This document shows, piece after piece, positions 44,552 through 55,300 of a stretch of DNA of 64,000 nt. The position numbers and the translations under genes were made by a program. The stretch is taken from assembly GCA_965653565.1 (NCBI GenBank), contig CBFHAI010000012.1, positions 1 to 64,000 of the forward strand, written 5' to 3'. The stretch comes from JALCLA01 sp965653565. Lineage in GTDB: Bacteria > Pseudomonadota > Gammaproteobacteria > Xanthomonadales > Xanthomonadaceae. A model generated the notes under the pieces. The model saw nothing but the letters and a program-made list of their open reading frames with translations. It made no database searches and had not been told where the DNA came from. Position 1 is the first letter of the stretch; each line of letters opens with the position of its first letter.

Positions 44552-45133
44552 ATGAAACGTATCTTGCTGGCCTTTGCCCTGGCTGCGCTGTCCTTGAGCT
44601 GCGGCGCCCAAAACAGTCCTTTGCAGAACGCACGATTCACTCACGATCTTCAACACTGGGTCGTGGAGGGAACAGGCGTCGCCAGTGCCGAACACACAAA
44701 CCAATTCGGGCTCGCCTACGCAGGCGCCGCCGAACTGCATGCCGGCGCCCCCGGCTCACTGGTGACGCTTTCGCAATGCATTCCTATTGCAGATTGGCAA
44801 AGCGCCTTTATTCGCTTCCACTACAGAACGGTAGCGTACACGGCGGGTGGAGATCACTCGAGCATAGGGCGTCTGCGAGGCTTCGAATTGGCCGAATGCC
44901 AAGGCGCAGAAACATTCGTCACTGGATTGAATGTCGGGGCGAATCTGGGTGGGGGGTGGGGATTGGCGCAGGGCGACTCGCCTATCATTCCCCCCAGTGC
45001 GTCCGCTCGAGTCGAACTTAGGATTGCGTCGGGGACGACGCCCCAATTCGTGCTCGCTTACGACGATATTCTGGTCGGAGAGTCGTCAGGCGTGCAGTTC
45101 GAAGAAATGTTCAGCAATGGGTTCGAGTTCTAG
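44552..45133 (+). CDS. Secreted protein with F-S-N-G-F-E-F C-terminus
   Basis: 193 residues. The N-terminal signal (KRILLAFALAALSLSCGAQN) has Cys17 and could be a lipoprotein or a plain Sec signal. The body is a beta-sandwich resembling a carbohydrate-binding or jelly-roll domain (LQNARFTHDLQHWVVEGTG ... RVELRIASG). The end is EEMFSNGFEF. C-termini of the form F-x-(D/N)-G-F-E recur on many secreted proteins of Dokdonella-like Xanthomonadales, from general knowledge, and may be a sorting tag. Function unknown. Confidence 0.7.
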   Translation: MKRILLAFALAALSLSCGAQNSPLQNARFTHDLQHWVVEGTGVASAEHTNQFGLAYAGAAELHAGAPGSLVTLSQCIPIADWQSAFIRFHYRTVAYTAGGDHSSIGRLRGFELAECQGAETFVTGLNVGANLGGGWGLAQGDSPIIPPSASARVELRIASGTTPQFVLAYDDILVGESSGVQFEEMFSNGFEF

Positions 45134-45171
45134 CCGATCCACCCATGCTCAAACTGCGCGCTTGAACTCCA

Positions 45172-45283
45172 CTCCTGTCTTCTGACGCAGTTCATCTTCC
45201 CCCACACCCGGCGCGGCCTCGACGAGAACCAGGCCGTCGCTGGTGACATCCATCACCGCCAGCTCGGTGATGATGCGATTCGT
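45172..45283 (-). pseudogene. Duplicated 3' fragment of the scoB CoA-transferase gene
   Basis: Matches 57299-57410, the last ~37 codons of scoB. It encodes NRIITELAVMDVTSDGLVLV and GVGEDELRQKTGVEF on the minus strand, with several substitutions. There is no start and no remainder of the gene. It is joined directly to a fragment of another gene at 45284. Confidence 0.88.
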
Positions 45284-45454
45284 CCTCTGGCTGCTCGTGA
45301 TGTTGTTCGCCGTCCTGCCCGTCGCCTGGGCCCTGATCGGCCCGAAACGCGAAGTCAGCACGCTGATCGCCGCACTGACATTCACGACTCCATTCGTGGT
45401 TGCGGCCGTGGCTGCGTTCGATGCTTGGAACGTGGCGCCGCGGGGGCGTTGAGA
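45284..45454 (+). pseudogene. Duplicated 3' fragment of the 42395 membrane-protein gene
   Basis: Matches about 44265-44440, encoding VMLFAVLPVAWALIGPKREV and AAVAAFDAWNVAPRGR. The junction with the scoB fragment falls within GCGATTCGTCCTCTGG. Two ATGs at 45270 and 45273, supplied by the antisense scoB piece, could make a ~60-residue membrane peptide, but I see this as a recombination scar. The following stretch to 45769 (315 bases) shows no supported gene. Confidence 0.85.
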
Positions 45455-45769
45455 GCGAAGCTGCTGAGTCTTCGATTGCAAAAAACGCCATAACCTTGGC
45501 GACACTGTTTCGAAATTGTCAAACCACGTAACGCGGAGTTCTCGACTGAATAATAAGGGTCTTGCGGTCTTTCCGTCATTGTTGGCAAGACGGCAAGTGA
45601 ACCTGAAGCCTTTCTCTGACTCTGTACCGGAGATCGAAGCGCGCGTCGAGTCCGAAACTGGCCGGGGCGTCGCAATCACAAAGCTCACAGGTTTCGGCAC
45701 GGCCCGCTGAAACCTAGCCGCTCAGCGAAGCTTCCGTATCTGCCTACGCACAGATAACCAGGCGTTTCG

Positions 45770-46339
45770 TTACTCTAGACGCACCAAAAGCCAATAACTT
45801 AGCCACTGCTGTGCATACGGTGACGTCCACTTCATATCCTCTGGCGTCTCCTTGAGAAGACGAGCCGTAACCTTGCCCTCACGCACTGATACGATTTCTT
45901 GCCACAAGAATCCATCCAGCCAATCTAAACTTTGGCATTCTTCTGGAAGACTAGGGTCCAGCGTGGACGCCACTGTTCCAGACAGTTGTCGCGACTCGTC
46001 AGCGCCAATAGGCCATGCTCCGAGGTCGGCGACTGTACGAGTTTGCTCGTGAGCTTGCGCGCTCCAAATGCGTCGCACAAATGAGGCAAATTTTGAACGG
46101 TCATCCAATGCGATCTGCTCGCGAGTAGCCGCAATTGAATCCTTTACTCCACCGCCGTTACGTCTCCATTCGGCAATGATGGCGCCCCAATCCCTGATAC
46201 ATGCAGATTGCTCTGCAAAATAGTCCGCCGGCAGCGATTCCACATCGAGCTCTGTTTGCGGTTTTCCGCCAGCCGTGCGGTGCACCGCGCACGCATTGAT
46301 GAGCCCCATGAAAAAAAACATCAAACTCACGCGCGTCAC
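45770..46339 (-). CDS. Putative lipoprotein overlapping the RHS gene; immunity candidate
   Basis: 189 residues. GTG 46339 overlaps the stop codon of the RHS gene (GTGA), implying translational coupling. The start reads TRVSLMFFFMGLINAC, a lipobox-like sequence with Cys17, so the protein is probably membrane-anchored after export. The rest is a charged, helix-rich domain with conserved-looking W residues (EWRRNGGG, IRDWGAIIAEW, WTSPYAQQWLSYW). No family recognised. Position immediately after a polymorphic-toxin gene makes it the best candidate for the cognate immunity protein; this is inference. Confidence 0.7.
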   Translation of the reverse strand: MTRVSLMFFFMGLINACAVHRTAGGKPQTELDVESLPADYFAEQSACIRDWGAIIAEWRRNGGGVKDSIAATREQIALDDRSKFASFVRRIWSAQAHEQTRTVADLGAWPIGADESRQLSGTVASTLDPSLPEECQSLDWLDGFLWQEIVSVREGKVTARLLKETPEDMKWTSPYAQQWLSYWLLVRLE

Positions 46340-49300
46340 AGTTCGTCCCCTGGAATTCCCGTCTCTCTATAGTAGGCACGCAAGCCCCGAAGGCTCTGCG
46401 GAAGGGTACTTCCCCTCATAGCTGAAAGCCCCTCGCGAAGATGTGCATCCGTAAGGACACGTACTTGACCCGCGCTATTTACCAAATACGTTGGCGTCTG
46501 TCTCTCCCAAGCATGGGTGAAGTCTGTTGCTGAAAAATTTGACTGCACATCAAAGTGCCCGTGCATCCAAGCACCAACATGGAGGCGAGCATCACGATAC
46601 ACCTCAAGAAGCGGGTTTGGGTCAACTATCGTGGCGCCCTTCGGGCCCCAGCCAGGCGTTAAGTAACCCCAATTCCCCTTGGATATTCGCGTTAATCCAA
46701 TCTGCAGTTCCTGCTCCCGTTTAACACCTTCTGCGCCGTATCGTGCCCCAGCCGCGCGAGCAGCATCCTCCCTGGTGGCAAATCCGGATGCTTCAACTTT
46801 TACACTATCTGGAACTTCTACAGGAACGGCATTCCCTTCTCCTGCGGCACCCGTCACGGGCTGGCGTCTCGCCACACTTCCAAATGCATAGCTAAACGCG
46901 CTGGTTGCGGCCCCATTTGCGAACTTTCCGCCGGTGGCGGCCGACACTGTGCCGCCCAGGATTGCTGATGCGACAACGCCCTTCCCGAAACCTGAGCTTC
47001 TCAAGTATGGCGACGCCGCGTCTGCCAATCCGGCACTCAGGAAGCCGTGCCCAAATTTGCCTCCTTGGAGATCGGACATCACACCACCGGCGATACCATG
47101 GGCTACGATTCTTCCGGCAGTTTGCGCATCAAATCCATATTCGAAGCTGCCGCCACCCAATTGACCAACACCAAAGAATATCGCGGAGGAGAAGGCTCCG
47201 TACATGCCGCCTTCCAAAGAGCCCGACTGTACAGCTCCTGCCGCAAAACCTCCGGCAACAACTACCGCAAAAGCGCCTCCCGCGTTCGTTGCATAAATGG
47301 ACGCAGCGTAGCCGCCAGTGTAGTAAGTGATAGCAATTGCTACGACCGCCCTCACCCAATTCGGGACGCTCCAATGCCCACTCGGATCGGTAAACGTCAG
47401 CGGATTGTTGAGCACGTAGCTGAAGCGATTGAGCCCCTGAATTCCAGAATCCAATACTGGGTCCGCTTGGATAAAACGGCCTAGCGTGGGCTCATAGACT
47501 CGCCCATTCATATGCACCAGGCCGAACACATCGAGGTGCTCGTGCCCGGTGAATCCTCGAGTCGTATTCGATGGCACATAGCCGGTTGCCGCCGCTCTCC
47601 AATCGAGAGCGCTTCGACGTTCACCGTGGGGGTTGAAGCTCAGCCGTTCCTTCACCGTCCCGAGTGCATCAGTGATGACGTCAATCGATCCGAGGGCGTC
47701 ATGGAACAGGAAGTGCTGCGTGGACGCCGCACCATTGCTGAAGGTCGTCTCGATGAGCACACCGCCCACATAGCGTTTGGTCTCGATGACGCCGGTGGGA
47801 CGGGTGATGTACTCGACGTTGCCGACCGTCCGCGTCAGTGTCGTCGCAGAGCCCACTTTCTCTTCGCGCCAGAAGCGTTCTCCGGAAGGGCCGTATCGCA
47901 ATTCGAGCTCGGCGTTCGGCGCCGACAAGGAACCGACTGTCACGGTTTCCAGTTGTTCGAGACCGTTGTATTGGAAGGTACGGTTGCTCGAAGTGATCGG
48001 CGTCGTTGCCGCGGTTAGCAGACCCGCGGAGTACTGGTACAGGTCGGTACCCACCTGAGTTACAGCGTGCGGGCTTGCCCCGGCATCGGTTCCGACGCTG
48101 TTGCAATTGTCGAGTCCCGCATAGCTGTAGGACCGCCCATTCTTGCTGCAGATGTTTCCCAAAACGTCGTACTGAAGATTCAGTGTCGTGACGGGCGCAC
48201 TGCCGTTGAAGTGAGTAGTCGCCGTCTTCAGCCGGTTCAATGCGTCGTAGGTGAACGCGTCGGTCTGGTTCGCGCGCAGATCGGTGCGCGATTCCAGGTT
48301 GCCGAGCACATCGTGACCGTAACTGAGATTTTGCAGCGAATTGCCGGAGCCGGATTGCAACGCGTCGAGCCACCCGCGGAGCGGGTTATACACCCAGTTG
48401 ACGTTAGTCGAACCTCTAAGTGCCCGGGTCATCTGACCGCGCTCATTGAGCTCGAGTACCTGCTGATATACCTCTGAAGTGTTCGCGGCGTTGCGCAGCT
48501 GCCACGGATAACCGCGGCTGTTGTAAACCTGTTCGAGCACGCCGCCGTTCGCATCCTGCGTTCGATGCTGGCGACCGAACGAATCGTAGAACCACCCTTC
48601 CACGTAGCTCGTGCCGTCCACCAACGTCGCACGCGAACTCGGCCGACTGAAACCGTCGAAATTGAAGGTACGGCGATACGTCGGCTTACCCGGGACGGTT
48701 CTTTCTTCCATGTGGACTGCACCCAGCCCGTTCGCTGCGGTGTCGTAGGTCCACTCATCGGTTATGTCTCCGGTTTCCCGCCGCCACAAGCGTCCGCTGG
48801 CGTCGTAGAACGACCAGACATCGTTGCCGGCGGCACGCGTCGCACGAATCACTTCGCCGGCAGCGTTGTAGTAAGCCTGCTCCGTCCCTCGATCCGGGTC
48901 GATGGTGCGCGTCACACGTCCCAGGAGATCGTATTCATAAGAAGTGACGATGTTTCCGCGACCCGCATTGCGGGTCACCGAAATGACTTTTCCGTCCGGA
49001 CCGTACTGGGAGTGGACGATCAATCCAAGCGCGCTGCCGTTATCGGGGTTGGCTTGGATTACACGCACCGTTTCGCCCAACGGGTTCTTCTCTTCCTTTG
49101 CAATCTGTCCTTTCGCGTTGACCACCGTGGTGGTCAGCCCGTCATAGGTGGTGCTTGTAGTGGCGCCGTCGGGCTCGGTGGTTGTAATCACGCGACCCAG
49201 CACATCGAATTTCACGGTGGACCAGTTGCGCGAAGTGCACGGATCGCTGCCGAACGACGGCGCTCCCGCGACACTTGGCGAGGTCAGGAAGAAGGGCGTC

Positions 49301-52300
49301 GAGGTGCGCTCGCTACGATTCTTTCGATCGAAGAATGCACACGTGGCGCTGAAGTCTTTCCCGGTAATTCCAGCCTCGAAAGACGCTGCGACGCTCAACT
49401 GGGCCCGGCCCAATACATCGTGATAGACCCATTGCGTCGGCGCCCCTGCCGAGACCGTTTCCGACCGATAGATCGCGCCACTCGGACACCCCACGTCGGT
49501 GCACCAACGATAGCGAACCACACTGGACTTGCCGGTCTGGTCTGCGGCGGCGAAAGGCCTGCCGAGTGCTCCGAACCGCGCAAACGAGGCGGTGCCGTTG
49601 GCTCCCGTCTGCTGGACGGCGTGTCCGAATTCATCGCGCGCCGTGACAGTGAGCGATGCCCGTTCGACCAACTGATTGCTCGCCGCAGGAGAGTAGTACG
49701 GCGAATACGCTGCGGTGACATAGCGCCCAATGCTATCGAACGTGCTCCTGGCGTATCGATGCACCGAGACAGTTGGGCCGCCAGGGCCCGTCGGCCGCTG
49801 CACGATCCGCGAAACCGCGCGGCATTCGGTATCGGTCAGTTTGGAACCATCTGCTTCATACGCACTGCAAGTAAATACGTGCGTCTTGTTGCCGAACGGA
49901 TCGAGTGTGTAGAGCGTGCGCAGATCCTGGTCGGGACCCACGTCTTTTTGCACACGCTCGGAAGTGAGGAATCCCGTGTTTGGTAACGAGGTGTTCGAAG
50001 ATGTCAACTCATACTCGAAATCGCTGAGGCGCGATTTCGACAGCCACTGCCCGGGCTGTGCCGGATCGGGGCGCGAGTCGTCCACCTGCGTTGACCGCAA
50101 TCTGCCCAGGCGCCACAGAGGCCGGTTCGAGGAAACCGCAGTGATCAGGTTGTCGTAGGCGTTCGTCGTGGTTTGAACTGCGAGCTCGGCGTCGTTCCCG
50201 TCACGGCGGCTGACTTTCGAGTAGGTCAAGTTGCCGTAGTCGGTTTGATAGCAAAACCCCGACTCGGTGACCGCCAATCGAGTTCCGCTTTCGAACGAGA
50301 ACGTTTCGTCCCGCGAACCGGCGAGGAACGGGAACAAAGGTTGCTGAATCTGCAGTGGCAATTTGTCGTCGCCGCCGCTGACGCCACACACGTTCGCGAC
50401 GATGGATATCGCGCACGACGTGTCGTTCTGACTGCCCTGACAACTCCAATGGCTGTCAGCCGCACTGACGCGCTGCCCACCGGCGGCCGGGAACACCAGA
50501 CCATTCTGGTAGAAGCAGGACTGCGCCAACGCTTCGGGATCGTCTCGACAGGCATCCAGCGCCGCGCCGCCATAGCTGACGGGCCCCGTAATGACCCGTG
50601 TTTCGGTACGCGCCGGCCGGCCGACGAATGGGAAGTCCTGCCGATAGGTCGTCAACGTCGCAACATGTTTTGCCGGGGAGGTGGAATAGACACCATCGAA
50701 ACTCGCGATTTCACGGAATCCAAGGAAACCGCGCCCTCCCGATTGCATCTTTCCGCCTGCGTAGCGATAGCTGACCTGAGCCATGGCCGCAGGATCGTTC
50801 CACTCCGGCGCGCTGCTTTCGACCTTGCTCACGACGTAAATCGGTGCGAGCAGATCATGGACCGGCGAGCCGCGGCCATAAGATGCGGATAACAGAGAAT
50901 TCGCATCCCGCCGATAGACCGATGCATTGGTAAGCGGCGCGTAGGTCATCACCGTCCGCGCGCCCAAACCATCCTGTATCTCGACGATTACGTCACGCGC
51001 CTGGTGCCGTGTCGCAGAGCGGCTCGTGTAGACGCCGTTGATGCCGCTGGAATGATGCAAGCGCAAGAAGTCGGACGATCCGTCGCCGTCGAAGTCCGCG
51101 AAAAAGTGGTCGAAATCGCCGAGGCTTCCATTGGCCGGAATCGAGGCTGCACCGCCACCGGGCACGCGTTTGGCGACATCCACTCCGAGCATATGGCTCA
51201 GACCCTGTCGCACGCAGAACGGCCTCGTTCCATTGGCCGGTTCGCCTGCGCAACTGTCGCTATCGGGCGGATAGAGCAAATCCGCGCGTCCGTCGCCGTT
51301 CACATCGGCAACTTGCGCGTAGTCGCTGTTCTTCACGCCGGACAGATCGGCGGGCACCGAGGTAAACCCGCGACCGGTGTTCTGGCGGAGTCTCCACGAA
51401 TCCGGCAATGACGATTCGATACGACGATACAGCAAATCGGTGAGCCCATCGCCGTTGAAGTCTGCAAGCCGGATTTTTCCCGATTGCAGCGGCAGATCTC
51501 CTCCCAGTGCTGGTCCACGAGTGCCGGTCGGGTCCCAGACCGGCAATTGACTCACTTGTTCGAAGCCCACAGAGGCGCCCTGCGTCCGCGAGGCGAAGAA
51601 ATACCAGTGCATCGTGTATTCGACGAAGTTGGAGGCCGGGTCGGCCGCAGCTTCGACGAGGGTCTGCGCGTCAACGAACTGCGTATCCAGCGCAAGCTCA
51701 TCATCGGGGAGTTGACCTCCCGACTCGTAACGTCGCCCGACCAGCAACATCAAGTCTCCTCGACCATCGCCGTCGAAGTCTGATGTGACGAAACGCGACT
51801 CTGGGCTTTGGTGGAAAGCAAGATCGCATCGCGTCGGGCTATCTGGCTCCGTGCGCCGTATACGGCAATCGTCACCGACCGAAAAACTGAAATCGATCGT
51901 CGCCTCCGCACCGAATCTGAGCGCGCTCGTGGTCGGCGAGGTCGAATAGCGCTCGCGGAGTCTGGATTTGAGTGCACCGTAGTCGGACGTACCAGCGGCT
52001 ACCGCCGCTGGGTAGATCACATCAAGCAAACCATCGCCATTGAGATCGAGCAGTTGCGCCAATCTCAATTTTTCGTCGGACACTGGAATCTTGATTCCGC
52101 CAAGCAAGTCGACTGTGTCGTCGAAAGCTTTGCTGCCGTTCTCAGGCCGTCCCAACGACTTGTGGATCTTCCATTGCCCCAAAGGACCTGCGGCGGTCGC
52201 CATCATCAGGTCGTCGCGGCCGTCACCGTCATAGTCGAGCAGTTGCCACGAGTCTTCCAGATCTTGTAAGTCTCGCCCGGTGCAGACTCCCGGTTGGGCC

Positions 52301-55300
52301 GGTGCGATCAGCGTCAACTGGCTTGTGCTGCCAGCAAAGGTACGATCGCCATAACTGACGAATATCCGGCTCGTGGTGCACGCGGGCGGAGATGTTCCCG
52401 ACTCGTTGACGTTCTTGACCCATACAAGGTCGTTGCGCCCATCGCCATCGACATCCCCGATGCGCGCTCCGTGACGGTCGTTGATGTCCAGATACACGCT
52501 GGTCTGCGCGTTTGCGGAATACTCATGCTTGGCCGACGAATGAGTGAATGTGGTCGGTCGATAGCAGACGGGAGCCGTCCCGGTACTGGAATCCACACCA
52601 ACATCACCGACGCCTTTGTTGCATTCGGTGACGCTGCGCAGGAGATGCATGCCGCTATTGGATTCAGAGGTCTCCGACGTCAGTCCGTAATACCTGACCG
52701 TGCGAGGAGCGGCCGCAAACGGATCCTGGACTTTGATCCACGCTAGGCGCTGTGTCTGCGACACCGTGGAGCCACCCTGCCAGCCACGGCCAATCTGCAC
52801 GTTCGGCAGTGTCTCGTACCCGAAAAGAACGCGCGCATATGGCGACAAGTCGGAGCCACTTTGACCGACAAGATTTCTCTTCCCGGTGTAACGCACCTCG
52901 CTCGGCAGGAACTCATCGACCGGGCCGCTGCCCACGACGGCGATGCCACTGAAGTACCGAGCGTAGTGCCACGTAAGATAGTTTCCGGTTGAATCTTCGA
53001 CTCGATTCAGCGCCCACGCGGTAGTAGCGCAGGTGCCGGAACATTGATTTCGCGCGATTCTCGAATCGTCGCTGTTCCCGTACTCGCTGGTGCTTCCGTC
53101 CTTGCGTTCGACCCGGAAGTGGGCCGGCCCGGTGTCGGCCCCGCCGCCGATCGCAGTGATCCGCGTCCAGGGATCGAGCTCGAGACGATACTCGACGTTG
53201 GTCGTGTCGACGGCAATCAGCCTCTGCCCGTCGAGACAGAACGCGTCCGCACTGGTGAACTGCACCGGCAGCGAATCGCCATCGAAGGCCACGCCATTCG
53301 AGATGAAGTCGCCGGCCTCACGGGTTTTCCTGCAGCGCGTAATCGCGGATTGCCCCGCAAGTGTCCAACCTTTTCCGATCGGGCTGGTACCTCCCTGACT
53401 GGAGTATGCCAATGCCAGCTGGGGCGCGACCCCGGCCGTTCCGGGAACCACGGCGATCGGAATCCGGTAAGTCGTGTTGCCCGATTCATCGATGCGGAAT
53501 TCCCCCGCCGTCGAACCGACCCTGTCGGACTCGACATCCCTTGTAGGCAGCGTGACCGCAGGAGCAGAGGCCACGGCTACTTGGACACTGGCCTCTCCGG
53601 ATTGCGTGCCACTGTAAGCGCGCGCGATTACGGTGTGTACGCCCTGAGGTGGAGTCCAAGTCACCTGGTACGGCGGGCTCGTAACAGCCGGCGCAATAAG
53701 TTGGTTGGTCGCAGCCGAGCGGAACTCGACTTTCTGTACGCCTTGATCGGCCAAAGCCGACACTTCGAAACCAATCGCACGACCGGCTATGAAGGTCGAA
53801 CCGCTATTGGGTGAAATGAACGAAACCGTCGGCGGCTGGTTGGCGCGCAGCAGACTGCTAAGGTTCGAGGCCCACGACGGCTGGACCGGGTGGCCGGGCG
53901 TCGGGTTGAGCACTTGGAGCTTGATCCCGCCTGTGTCGTACGCAGCCTTGTACGCACTCGACAATGGAACGCTTACCGACCCTGAATTTGTCGGGGTGGC
54001 TGCGATGTCGCCCAGCGTTGACCCAGACGCATCCAGCACCCGCAGCGAAACGCCGCCGGTAAAGAAATTCGAGCCCGATACATTGACCGTGTAGGTCGTG
54101 GTACCGGTCACGGAGGCTGAAACCAGCACCGGGGTGGGCGAAACCACGGACACCGTAGCAACTGGCAACGGAGAACTCCCTTGCCTGCCGATTGCTCCGC
54201 GGTTATCGGTCGGCGTGACCACGATCTGATGAGTGCCAACCGGAAACGAGGCAACTTCGCAAACTACAACCACCGGACTGGCCGGAGCGAAAGATTGCGG
54301 ACAGATGGTGCCGCTTTGACCCACTCGATAGAAGTCGGCGCTGACGACGACGCCGTCTTCATCTGCCAGCTCCGCCGAAACCAATATGGGCTCGCCGATC
54401 ACGTAGCCGGACGTGTATCTGGGGAGTTCGACAATATTTGCGCTGAGCAGTATTGGCCGCCAATTGATGACGTAGTACCCGGCTCCGACTACCGGCAGGA
54501 GCGCCGCAGCTTGGGCGGCGGGGACAGGATTGGCGCTTACAAAAATGGCGGCGTTGCTGTAGTTCTGCTCCATGGAACTTGTGATCGGGATGGCGAACCG
54601 AAATGCCGTACCGTTCGACTTGCACTGCTGATTGATAGCCGCCTCACTGGCAAGGGCGGCGGTACCCGACGCCAACGTCTGCATGTCTCCGGTCACCAAC
54701 GAAACGGTCAAGGCTTGAGCGTAGCCGGTCGAACACGCCCAGCCCACCGCCTTCCTCGCGCCCTCCGGCCCGGTTATCCCTTCGAAGGCTCCGACCACCG
54801 TGCTATTGATGAGTTGAATCGAAACAGCGGGCGAATCGGTAATGGTTCCGTTGGTATCGGTCAGTCGTACTTTGAGCTGATAGGCCCCCTCGGTATCGTT
54901 GAGAGTCACCGCCCGCTGATAACCGAAGGCCGCCGACGTCGTACCGAGCGACGTCACCACCCCGTCCTGGACTCGTACACTAAAAAATTCGACGGTCTGA
55001 ATTTCATTAGCGTCGATGAAGTTTATTGTCGCGCCGAGCGTCATCACCGAACCGTTCGGCACCCACGTACCGCCGCTCGTATCGAGCACAAGGTCGGGTG
55101 CAATCTTGAGCGCACCGACTACTGCAAAACTCGGACTGAAAAGCAACTGATAGCGGCGGCCTCCGGACAGCCCGGCTTTGGCATAGGCGTAGCCGCTGCT
55201 ATCCGAAAAACTGAATTTTTGCCCAAGCTGTCCAAACTCGCCTGATGCGGGCGACGCATTCGCCGTGGGTGCAAATGCTGCCAAAGCTATGAAAAGTGCC

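Noticed and set aside
45516..45710. 64-residue plus-strand frame after the recombination scar
   Set aside because: No ribosome-binding site, family resemblance or plausible context.
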